From: Candidatus Pelagibacterales bacterium
GTDB lineage: Bacteria; Pseudomonadota; Alphaproteobacteria; TMED109
DNA length: 32,703 nucleotides
Assembly: GCA_002715265.1 (NCBI GenBank)
Contig: PAYS01000003.1
Location: 42,845 to 75,547 of the forward strand
Reading direction: 5' to 3'
The notes beneath the pieces were generated by a model. It saw nothing but the letters and a program-made list of their open reading frames with translations. It was not told where the DNA came from and searched no databases. Of the stretch, positions 1-9,862 are shown piece by piece. Each line of letters opens with the position of its first letter. The stretch's first letter is position 1. Position numbers and translations under genes: made by a program.

Positions 1-1614
1 TTTTAGCACTGATGTTGAGTCTTTAACTGCCAAAATTAAATTTTCTATTCTAATTCCATATTTATTGGTTCTGTAAAAGCCTGGTTCATTGGATACTATC
101 ATTCCCACTTCAATAGGGATAAATGAACCTTTTGAGATTCTTTGAGGGCCTTCATGCACGCTTAAGCATGAGCCAACTCCATGACCAGTACCATGGCCAT
201 AATGCATTTCATTTTTCCATAACGGAGTTCTGGCTATAATGTCTAGTTCATTACCAGTAGTTCCAATTGGAAATTTAGCTGTTGCCAGTGCAATATGTGA
301 TTTTAGAACTATAGTAAAATCTAATTTCATTTGTTTAGTAGGTTGGCCAATAATAATAGTTCTAGTTACATCTGTGGTGCCCTCAAGATATTGTCCTCCA
401 CTATCACATAAATACATGCCATTTTTTAAAAATTTTTTACTTGATATTTTTGATACTCTATAATGCACTACAGCTCCGTTAGAAGAAAAGCCACTTATTG
501 TTTCAAAAGAAGTACATAAAAAGTTAGATTGAATTTTTCTTAAACTATCTATTTTTTTAGCAACGGATAACTCATTTAATTTATTGTAATTAGAATTTTT
601 TAGCCAATAAATAAATTTACATAGCGCAACCCCATCTTTTTTATGTGCGGATATAGCTCCTTTAATTTCTACTTTATTTTTGATTGCTTTTTTAATTTCA
701 ATGGGGCAATCCTTTTCGTAAAGATTGTTATATTTATTGGCACATTCAGCTATCACATGAGGAGTAGTCTTTGGGTCAACCCATATGGATTTTTTATTTT
801 TTGTAATTATTGAAACAATATCTAATATTTTATTTTCAGGATAAATCGTTAAATTTTTTATTTCTTCACTGAAGTATTTATGTATTCCTTGATTAATACG
901 ATTTTTATTTGTAAACAAATATAATTTCTTATTTCTTAACAAAATTGCCCTTAATAAAACAATTGGAGTGTGCGGTAAATCAGATCCTCTTATATTTAAT
1001 AACCATGCTAATGATTCTGGTTGAGAAATAATATATGCATCAACATTATTTTTATTTAAAATTTCGCATATGCAATTAATCTTTGATCTTGTTTTAATGC
1101 CTGCGTATCTAATTGCGTGCTTTTTTATTTGTGTTGTAGGACTATTAATTCTGTTTGATGTCCAGATTTGATCAATTAAATTATTACTATTCTTAATAAA
1201 ATTTATATTATTATTTTTCCCAAATTCTACTAGATTATTTAAATGAGAGTAAGAATAAATCCATGGATCTATTCCAATTTTTATAGTTTTGGTTTTAATA
1301 TTATTTTTAATCCATGACTTAAGAGGTATTTCAGAGCTCAAACATACTTCTATTTTAGTTCCTCTAGTTTCTTCTTTAGCTTGTAAAATATATCTACTAT
1401 CTACAAAAAGAATACATTTATTATTTAAAATAAGAATTTCTCCTGCAGAACCAGAAAAACCAGATATCCACTCCAATCTTGCTGAAGACTTAGGAACATA
1501 CTCTCCTAAAAAACTATCTGCCCTAGGCTGAATATATCCGTCTAAATTATGTTTTTTAAACAGCTGTCTTAATAAATTAATTCTATCAATAATCTTTTTG
1601 TGTTCTTGTGCCAT
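1..1614 (-). CDS. pepP: Xaa-Pro aminopeptidase (aminopeptidase P family), C-terminus truncated by window edge
   Basis: Reverse-strand translation from ATG at 1614 reads MAQEHKKIIDRINLLRQLFKKHNLDGYIQPRADSFLGEYVPKSSARLEWISGFSGSAGEILIL, typical of the aminopeptidase P N-terminal domain. The frame continues off the left edge. The + strand ORFs here are antisense. Confidence 0.85.
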   Translation of the reverse strand, partial: MAQEHKKIIDRINLLRQLFKKHNLDGYIQPRADSFLGEYVPKSSARLEWISGFSGSAGEILILNNKCILFVDSRYILQAKEETRGTKIEVCLSSEIPLKSWIKNNIKTKTIKIGIDPWIYSYSHLNNLVEFGKNNNINFIKNSNNLIDQIWTSNRINSPTTQIKKHAIRYAGIKTRSKINCICEILNKNNVDAYIISQPESLAWLLNIRGSDLPHTPIVLLRAILLRNKKLYLFTNKNRINQGIHKYFSEEIKNLTIYPENKILDIVSIITKNKKSIWVDPKTTPHVIAECANKYNNLYEKDCPIEIKKAIKNKVEIKGAISAHKKDGVALCKFIYWLKNSNYNKLNELSVAKKIDSLRKIQSNFLCTSFETISGFSSNGAVVHYRVSKISSKKFLKNGMYLCDSGGQYLEGTTDVTRTIIIGQPTKQMKLDFTIVLKSHIALATAKFPIGTTGNELDIIARTPLWKNEMHYGHGTGHGVGSCLSVHEGPQRISKGSFIPIEVGMIVSNEPGFYRTNKYGIRIENLILAVKDSTSVLK

Positions 1615-1854
1615 AATATTATTATATAGATTAAACCCTAAACAATAAAATAGTTATATAGTATTTTAATTTATTTATAAAAGGTTATGAATAAAAAGCA
1701 TATCAGCTGTGTAATAATGACTTAATAATACAAAAAAAATAAGTTTTTATTGCATAAGATATGCTTATATATAGTAATTTTATTAATAATTTATGCATAA
1801 AATGCATATCAAAATTGAAATATTAAATCTTTTAATTCTTCAATTTTAGTCTTA

Positions 1855-1860
1855 TATAAT
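1855..1860 (+). promoter_or_regulatory. Putative -10 box (TATAAT) upstream of the C-rich hairpins and small ORF
   Basis: Exact TATAAT at 1855-1860. No good -35 at standard spacing. Predicted start near 1867, just before the first hairpin. Confidence 0.35.
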
Positions 1861-1866
1861 TCTACA

Positions 1867-1992
1867 TAAGTGTTAATAATTTAGTTTCCTCCCCCAGATG
1901 AGTAATCATCTAAAATGAATTAAATTATTAAAAATTTAGTATTTAATGGCAGTTTGTTTCCTCCCCGAAAATTCCCAAGCTGCCATTATATT
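1867..1992 (+). ncRNA. Candidate structured RNA / 5' leader with two C-rich (GTTTCCTCCCC) hairpin elements
   Basis: GTTTCCTCCCC occurs at 1884-1894 and 1956-1966. Element 1: AGATGA-GTAA-TCATCT hairpin (1896-1911), with AATAATTT (1875-1882) able to pair with AAATTATT (1922-1929). Element 2: TAATGGCAG (1944-1952) pairs with CTGCCATTA (1980-1988), placing the C-rich segment in a 27-nt loop. Confidence 0.45.
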
Positions 1993-2008
1993 AATTTAGG
2001 AAAAATTT

Positions 2009-2275
2009 ATGAGATATGAAGAATTGAAAGATGACTCTTTTAAAAGAGTAAAATTAAGTAATGTCAGTCAATATTATGAATATAAATATTGTATAGAAAA
2101 AATCAGTATAGGTAAATATGAACACAGTAAAAATAGTATTAAAATTTTTAAGTATATTTTAAACTTTATTATTAATATTTTTTGTGTGTCGAAGAATAAC
2201 AAATTGAACGTTTATTATAAAAATAATAATAATAATGAAATGTACTCAAAGTTTTGGTGGAACATAAGTTTTTAA
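2009..2275 (+). CDS. Small orphan ORF (88 aa), unknown function
   Basis: ATG at 2009 preceded by AGGAAA (1998-2003). Lies directly downstream of the hairpin elements. The 3' end overlaps prmA antisense and has an Asn-rich tail. No family recognised. Confidence 0.35.
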   Translation: MRYEELKDDSFKRVKLSNVSQYYEYKYCIEKISIGKYEHSKNSIKIFKYILNFIINIFCVSKNNKLNVYYKNNNNNEMYSKFWWNISF

Positions 2276-3124
2276 TATAATTATTGCCCATTTATTTATT
2301 AAAATATTTTTATCTATTATTAATCCAAATTTTCTGAATTTATTAGCTACCATAAAAATTTGAGTATTTAATATTCCTGATAATATAACTCTGCCATTTT
2401 TATTTAGTTTATTACTAATATTTTTGGCCATATCCATTATTGGTCTAGCAAGAATATTTATTACGATTAAGTCATAGTTATTTTGTAGAGTTTTTTTAGT
2501 AAAAGAGCCTTTATATATAAAAGTATTATAATTTACCAAATTAATTTTAATATTAGATTTTGCAGCATTTATAGCTAATTTATCAATATCTAAGCCTTCA
2601 ATTTTTAACTTATATATTTTTGCTAATATAATGGTTAATATTCCTGAACCGCATCCAATATCAATAATGTTTTTTGTTTTTGATTTTTTTAAATATTTTA
2701 TTTTGTTTAATATTTGAATAATTCCTTCTGTAGTAGGATGGTGACCTGTTCCAAAACCAGTGCTGGCAGGAATTATAATGTTTTTATTAATAAAAAAATT
2801 ATTGTTATTTTTATTTTCTGAAATGTAATATTTTCCTATCACTTTCTGGGCCAGAATTGGATAATTATAATTTACTTCATGTACTTCTTTAACTAATTTT
2901 AAATTATTTATTTTTTTAACTATTTTAGAAAGTTGGATTTCTATTTTTTTTAAATTAGGCTTATTATAAAAAATAGCTTTGGTAATAAATTTTGATGAAT
3001 GTGTATATTCATACTTACTATTTAAATTAATTGATGAAGTTGAAGCATTGAAGTTTAAAAATATATTTTCAATTTTTTCTCTATTTTCTAAAGATGTTTT
3101 AATTTTTAATGTATAAATGATCAT
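2246..3124 (-). CDS. prmA: Ribosomal protein L11 methyltransferase
   Basis: Contains PASTGFGTGHHPTTEG and IIDIGCGSGILTIILAK SAM-binding motifs and DLIVINILARPIMDMA, typical of PrmA. Confidence 0.85.
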   Translation of the reverse strand: MIIYTLKIKTSLENREKIENIFLNFNASTSSINLNSKYEYTHSSKFITKAIFYNKPNLKKIEIQLSKIVKKINNLKLVKEVHEVNYNYPILAQKVIGKYYISENKNNNNFFINKNIIIPASTGFGTGHHPTTEGIIQILNKIKYLKKSKTKNIIDIGCGSGILTIILAKIYKLKIEGLDIDKLAINAAKSNIKINLVNYNTFIYKGSFTKKTLQNNYDLIVINILARPIMDMAKNISNKLNKNGRVILSGILNTQIFMVANKFRKFGLIIDKNILINKWAIIILKTYVPPKL

Positions 3125-3136
3125 ATAGTAAAAAAG

Positions 3137-5320
3137 CTATACTTTTTCTATGAAATTAATCAGCAGTTTTTTTATATCTGATTTTTCAAAATCAATCGTA
3201 ACCTTGTCTTCATCGATATCAACAATAATTCCATAACCAAATTTTTGATGAAATACTCTTTCTTTTAACGCAAAATTATTTTTATTATTTTCTATACGGT
3301 TATTAAGTAAATTTATGTTTTTTTTATAATTATTATTGTTTCTCCAAGCAGAAGCATAGGATGATGGAAAATTTGTATTATGCTCATTGAATGATGACAT
3401 CTCATTAATATTTTTTTTAGGTAATTCATTTAAAAACCTCGAAGGCAGGCAATCAACCCATTGACCATGTGTAAGTCTTGAACTTGCATTATATATCCAT
3501 ACCTCTTGTCTTGCTCTAGTAATTCCTACATATGCGAGTCGTCTTTCTTCTTCTAAACCTTCTGAACCATTTTCATCTATTGCTCTTTGATTTGGAAATA
3601 AACCATCTTCCCAACCAGGTAAAAATACTATGGGAAATTCTAATCCTTTTGCAGAATGAAGCGTCATTATTTTAGCTGTTTCATTACTATCATTTGATGC
3701 TCCATCCATTACTAGTTGAATGTGTTCCAAAAAATTACTTAATGAGTCAAATTCATTTATAGCATTTACTAATTCTTTTAAATTATCAAGTCTTCCAGGC
3801 GCTTCAATTGATCGGTCTTTTTTTAGCATATCTATATAACCGGATTCTTCTAATATAATTTCCAATAGTTCATTTAATTTAGTATTTTTAGATTCTTCAC
3901 GCCATCTATCTATATTTTTAAAAAATATTCTAATAGATGATCTAGCTTTATTGGAAATTTCGTCTGTTTCAATTAATCGTCTGGAAGAGCTCTCTAAATT
4001 TATGTTCATAGAGCGGGCATATTTTTCAATTATATTTAATGTAGCATCACCAAGACCTCTTTTTGGTTTATTTATTATTCTCTCGAAAGCTAATTGATCA
4101 TCAGAAGAATGTGTTAATCTTAAATAAGCAATAGCATCTCTAATTTCAGATCTTTCGTAAAACCTTAATCCTCCTATAACTTGATAAGGTAAGCCAATTT
4201 TTAAAAACCTTTCTTCGAAATTTCTAGTTTGAAAACTTGCTCTTACTAAAATAGCGATCTTATTAAGAGAATTATTTTTTCTATGGTAAGCCTCAATTTC
4301 TTCTCCTATAGCCCTTGCTTCTTCTTGTCCATCATATACAGTTCTAATATTTAAAGTATTTCCCATCTCATCATCAGTCCAGAGAGTTTTGCCTAATCTG
4401 CTTTTATTATGTGATATTAAATGAGAGGCTGCTTCTAATATATTTCCAGTAGATCTATAATTTTTTTCTAGTTTAATAATTTTTGCTTCTTTAAAATCCT
4501 TTTCAAAATTTAAAATATTATTTACATCAGCGCCTCTCCAAGAGTATATTGATTGATCATCATCGCCCACGGCACATAAGTTTTTATGCATATTGGATAG
4601 TGTTTTAAGCCAATAATACTGCGATGCATTTGTATCTTGAAATTCGTCAACTAAAATATATTTAAATTTTTTTTGGTATAAATTTTTTATATCTTCATTT
4701 TCTTTAAAAATAGTAATCACATGTAGTAATAAATCTCCAAAATCCGCCGCATTTAAATTTATTAGACGTTTTTGATAATTTTCATATAATTTTATTGATT
4801 TATGGTTTGCAAAATCTGTGCCTGAGTGGAAAGAATCTTTAATTTCACTTGGTTTCAAGCCCATATCTTTCCATCTTTGAATAATTGACAGTAAGCTTCT
4901 CGCTGGCCATCTTTTTTCGTCAATATTTTCAGCGGAAAGTATTTGTTTTATAAGTCTAATTTGGTCATCACTATCTATAATAGTAAAAGATGGTTTTAAA
5001 GATACAAGTTCTGCATTCGTTCTGAGTATTCTTGCAGCAATGGAATGGAACGTCCCCAACCACCAGCCAGCTACGGATCTTTTTATCATACTTTCTACTC
5101 TAATTCTCATTTCATTTGCAGCTTTATTAGTAAAAGTAACAGCACATATTTCTGAAGGATGCGCAGATTTGGAGTAAAGTAAATAAGCTAATCTGGTAGT
5201 TAAGACTTTTGTTTTACCAGTACCGGCTCCTGCTAAAACTAATAAAGGGCCATTTATTGTTTCAACAGCCTGTTTTTGTTCTTTGTTAAGGTTTGTAAAA
5301 TAATTTAGTTCTTTTTGCAT
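3137..5320 (-). CDS. uvrD: ATP-dependent DNA helicase, UvrD/PcrA/Rep family
   Basis: Walker A LAGAGTGKT, VDEFQDTN, GDDDQSIYSWRGA, TLHSAKGLEFPIVFLPGWEDGLFP and RRLAYVGITRA motifs of superfamily 1A helicases. Confidence 0.93.
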   Translation of the reverse strand: MQKELNYFTNLNKEQKQAVETINGPLLVLAGAGTGKTKVLTTRLAYLLYSKSAHPSEICAVTFTNKAANEMRIRVESMIKRSVAGWWLGTFHSIAARILRTNAELVSLKPSFTIIDSDDQIRLIKQILSAENIDEKRWPARSLLSIIQRWKDMGLKPSEIKDSFHSGTDFANHKSIKLYENYQKRLINLNAADFGDLLLHVITIFKENEDIKNLYQKKFKYILVDEFQDTNASQYYWLKTLSNMHKNLCAVGDDDQSIYSWRGADVNNILNFEKDFKEAKIIKLEKNYRSTGNILEAASHLISHNKSRLGKTLWTDDEMGNTLNIRTVYDGQEEARAIGEEIEAYHRKNNSLNKIAILVRASFQTRNFEERFLKIGLPYQVIGGLRFYERSEIRDAIAYLRLTHSSDDQLAFERIINKPKRGLGDATLNIIEKYARSMNINLESSSRRLIETDEISNKARSSIRIFFKNIDRWREESKNTKLNELLEIILEESGYIDMLKKDRSIEAPGRLDNLKELVNAINEFDSLSNFLEHIQLVMDGASNDSNETAKIMTLHSAKGLEFPIVFLPGWEDGLFPNQRAIDENGSEGLEEERRLAYVGITRARQEVWIYNASSRLTHGQWVDCLPSRFLNELPKKNINEMSSFNEHNTNFPSSYASAWRNNNNYKKNINLLNNRIENNKNNFALKERVFHQKFGYGIIVDIDEDKVTIDFEKSDIKKLLINFIEKV

Positions 5321-5344
5321 TATTATAAATGTTGTTAAATTAAT

Positions 5345-6175
5345 TTAAATAGCTGACCAACCGCCATCTAACATTAAAGTATGGCCTGTAACGATAGAAG
5401 AAGCATCTGATGCTAAAAATAGAATCCCTCCTGCCATCTCTGAAACTTCTGCTAACCTTTTTAGAGGAGTTCTTTGAATAATATGATCCAGTTTTGCTTT
5501 ATCTTTACTTAATTCTTTTACTAATCTTGTTTTGGTATAGGTAGGTCCTATAGAGTTGACTCTAATTCCTCTATCTCCCCATTCATTAGCTAAAGACCTA
5601 GTTAAATTAACTAGCGCACCTTTTGAGGCGTGATAAGGTGAATTTGGTGCTGGTCCTCCTCCTGTAACTCCCATTATAGAGGAAATATTAATAATTGATC
5701 CTTTGTTTTTTTCTAGCATGCCTTTTGCGACTGTTCTACAACATATAAAAGCACTAGTGAGATTTAAATTAATAATTTTATTAAATTCTTCTGTTTTCAT
5801 TAATTCTGCAGGATTTCTATGAGCAGTCCCTGCATTATTTATTAATACATCAGTAGTTCCAAATTCTTTTTCTACATCGTTAAATACTTTTATTATATCC
5901 TTTTCATAGTTTACATCTAATTCCCACGCTTTGGCTTTAATATTTGCTTCATTAAGCTCTTTTTCTAGTAATTTAGCGCTATTAATATCTTTATCAGTTA
6001 TAGCTATTTTACTTCCTGCTTTACCGCATGCTATTGCTGCCACCCTGCCAATACCCTGTGCGGCTCCAGTAATCAGTGTTGTTCTTTCGTCTAGGCTAAA
6101 TAGTTTTTTTATATCAAATTCTTTTGCGGAAGGCATTGTAAAGCCTGTTTGTTCATCTATTAAGTCATTATTCAA
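5345..6175 (-). CDS. Short-chain dehydrogenase/reductase (SDR)
   Basis: TGAAQGIGR cofactor motif, NNAG, S..YHASKGA catalytic motif, and C-terminal LMLDGGWSAI. Confidence 0.9.
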   Translation of the reverse strand: MNNDLIDEQTGFTMPSAKEFDIKKLFSLDERTTLITGAAQGIGRVAAIACGKAGSKIAITDKDINSAKLLEKELNEANIKAKAWELDVNYEKDIIKVFNDVEKEFGTTDVLINNAGTAHRNPAELMKTEEFNKIINLNLTSAFICCRTVAKGMLEKNKGSIINISSIMGVTGGGPAPNSPYHASKGALVNLTRSLANEWGDRGIRVNSIGPTYTKTRLVKELSKDKAKLDHIIQRTPLKRLAEVSEMAGGILFLASDASSIVTGHTLMLDGGWSAI

Positions 6176-6191
6176 TTTGTTTCTCCTAAAA

Positions 6192-6851
6192 CTAGAATTT
6201 TTTGTATTTTAAATATGCTTTCTTGGGATTCTCTCCATTTAAAATAGCAATTCTCATTTTATCTTCTGAGTTTAAATCATTTTTAGCTTTATTTATGATT
6301 TTTCTTACTATATTTTTAGGAATTATTACAATTCCATCCTCGTCAGCAATTAAATAATCTCCAGTATCTATAGGGGTATTTTCTATACAAATTTTTTTGC
6401 CCATAGATTTTGTCAACCATTTTCCTGCAATATCTTTGGGCGTATTAAATCTGCAATAAACTGGAAATTTAATTTCATTTTTAATTCTTGTAACATCCCT
6501 GCAACCCCCATCAGCAATATAACCTATAATATTTCTTTTTTTTAGTGTTTCTGCGGACAGCTCTCCCATTAGTGCTATAGAATGATTATTTGGTTGACAT
6601 ACTACAATACTATTTGGTTCTGCATTAGACAAAAACTCAGTCCAAGACAGCAATGTATCATGTACTTCTGCTTTTTCATTCAATTCTCCTGATAATGTCC
6701 ATATTTTTCCAGCTAAAACCTTTTCGTACTTCAAAGGTCTTATTTCTGGAGGTAAGGTTTGATCTGAAAACCCTTCCGATCTGAGAGCATCATGTATAAT
6801 AGAAGAGTTAAGTTTTGAGAGCTCTTCAACTATATCATCATTATTTTGCAT
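6192..6851 (-). CDS. RraA-like / dimethylmenaquinone methyltransferase family protein
   Basis: GELSAETLKKRNIIGYIADGGCRDVTRI and GDYLIADEDGIVIIP motifs of the RraA-like fold. Confidence 0.82.
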   Translation of the reverse strand: MQNNDDIVEELSKLNSSIIHDALRSEGFSDQTLPPEIRPLKYEKVLAGKIWTLSGELNEKAEVHDTLLSWTEFLSNAEPNSIVVCQPNNHSIALMGELSAETLKKRNIIGYIADGGCRDVTRIKNEIKFPVYCRFNTPKDIAGKWLTKSMGKKICIENTPIDTGDYLIADEDGIVIIPKNIVRKIINKAKNDLNSEDKMRIAILNGENPKKAYLKYKKF

Positions 6852-6852
6852 T

Positions 6853-7032
6853 TTAATCTTTTGTGGGATTGGGAAAATCTGTTTTCACTGTGCAGCTATT
6901 TGTATCAGGATCAAATTCACCAGAACAAAATAAATTAAAGGGGTTTAGTTCATTAAAGGAGTATTCACTGCAGCTTGAAATACTAATAATAGTAATAAAT
7001 ATAAAAAATATTTTTATAAGTATATTGATAAT
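6853..7032 (-). CDS. Small lipoprotein (~59 aa) with probable non-canonical start codon
   Basis: Open frame: (M)INILIKIFFIFITIISISSCSEYSFNELNPFNLFCSGEFDPDTNSCTVKTDFPNPTKD*. Hydrophobic signal plus ISSC lipobox. AAAGGA precedes ATT (7032). No ATG/GTG/TTG between the upstream in-frame stop and the lipobox. Absent from the ORF track. Confidence 0.6.
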   Translation of the reverse strand: MINILIKIFFIFITIISISSCSEYSFNELNPFNLFCSGEFDPDTNSCTVKTDFPNPTKD

Positions 7033-7048
7033 ATATTCCTTTGATGCT

Positions 7049-7177
7049 CTACACTAAAAAAATAGCCATTAGAATTAATAAAACTATTACACCTATAGAA
7101 GTATAGACACCCAATTTTATAAAATTCTTAAAAGTATTAACATGTTCTTGATAGTATTTTTTTTTATCGTAAGACAT
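7049..7177 (-). CDS. aa3-type cytochrome c oxidase subunit IV (bacterial small subunit)
   Basis: 42-aa ORF MSYDKKKYYQEHVNTFKNFIKLGVYTSIGVIVLLILMAIFLV. The EH.NT(Y/F)..F.KL + single TM pattern fits the bacterial aa3 subunit IV family. Divergent from coxB. Below the ORF track size cut. Confidence 0.75.
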   Translation of the reverse strand: MSYDKKKYYQEHVNTFKNFIKLGVYTSIGVIVLLILMAIFLV

Positions 7178-7332
7178 TTTTTCTCCATAAATATATATAT
7201 AGATATTTCATTTAATATTAATACATTAATAATATAATTAATGATATATGTATATTAAATATTTTTTAGAATTAAAAAAAATAGTATTTATTAGCTATTT
7301 TTTTATCTAATCCTTGATTTACTAATTATTCG

Positions 7333-7362
7333 TTGTTAAATGATATGTATTAATATTATAAT
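7333..7362 (+). promoter_or_regulatory. Putative sigma70-type promoter for the cox operon
   Basis: TTGTTA (7333-7338), 18-bp spacer, TATAAT (7357-7362). coxB ATG at 7399 with AAAGAGG upstream. Confidence 0.5.
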
Positions 7363-7398
7363 GTATTAAAATAACAAATTTTTATAAAGAGGTCTTTA

Positions 7399-8244
7399 AT
7401 GTTTAATCTTAAAATTTTAGCTTTTTTCTCAAGTTTATTGTCAATGTTATTTATTTCGAATCATGCTTCTGCTGATAATATTGGGCAGGCAGTGCCTTGG
7501 GGGTTAAACTTACGTGAACCTTTCTCAGGCCTTATGGCAGAAATGGTAGTATTTCATAATGGACTATTATGGTTAATTACAATAATTTCTCTTTTTGTAT
7601 TAGCTTTACTAGTTATTATTGTAGTTAAATTTAATGCAAAAGCTAATCCTAAGCCATCTAAGACTACGCATAATACCTTCTTAGAGATTGCATGGACTGC
7701 AATACCAGTATTGATACTGGTTATTATGGCTGTTCCATCATTTAAATTACTCTATAAAACAGATGTAATACCTGAAGCACATATGACTATTAAGGCTATC
7801 GGCCATCAATGGTACTGGTCCTATGAGTATCCTGATCATGGAAACTTCACATATGATGCATGGATGGTTCAAGATGCTGAGGAAATAGAAGGACAAGACA
7901 GACCTTTTACTAGACTTTTAACTACTGACACACAAGTAGTAATACCAGTAGGTAAAGTAATTAGAGTTCAAATGACCTCCACTGATGTACTTCATAGTTG
8001 GACAATTCCTTCGCTTGGTGTGAAGAAGGATGCGGTTCCAGGTAGATTGAATGAGATTTGGTTACAGGCAGATAGAGAAGGTATTTTTTATGGTCAGTGT
8101 TCTGAACTTTGCGGTACTAATCATGGTTATATGCCAATAGAGGTAAGAGCTGTGTCAGAAGAAAAGTTTCTCTCGTGGGTAGAACAAGCCAGAGAGGAGT
8201 ATGCTAAGGTTGGTGAGGATATCGATCTAGCAAATAATAAGTAA
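7399..8244 (+). CDS. coxB: Cytochrome c oxidase subunit II
   Basis: Signal peptide, two TM segments, CuA site CSELCGTNHGYMPIEV, and GHQWYWSYEYPD. Confidence 0.96.
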   Translation: MFNLKILAFFSSLLSMLFISNHASADNIGQAVPWGLNLREPFSGLMAEMVVFHNGLLWLITIISLFVLALLVIIVVKFNAKANPKPSKTTHNTFLEIAWTAIPVLILVIMAVPSFKLLYKTDVIPEAHMTIKAIGHQWYWSYEYPDHGNFTYDAWMVQDAEEIEGQDRPFTRLLTTDTQVVIPVGKVIRVQMTSTDVLHSWTIPSLGVKKDAVPGRLNEIWLQADREGIFYGQCSELCGTNHGYMPIEVRAVSEEKFLSWVEQAREEYAKVGEDIDLANNK

Positions 8245-8273
8245 TTTTTTTAACAATTAAGTGAGGAAATTAA

Positions 8274-9857
<1,584 letters not shown>

Positions 9858-9862
9858 TTATA

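Noticed and set aside
239-1531. Plus-strand ORFs 239..463 and 1289..1531
   Set aside because: Antisense to the pepP-like coding frame; no SD or recognisable domain.
5931-6212. Plus-strand 93-aa ORF
   Set aside because: Antisense to the well-supported SDR gene; hydrophobic shadow frame.
6863-7057. Plus-strand 64-aa ORF
   Set aside because: Antisense to the lipoprotein frame, which has a convincing lipobox and SD.
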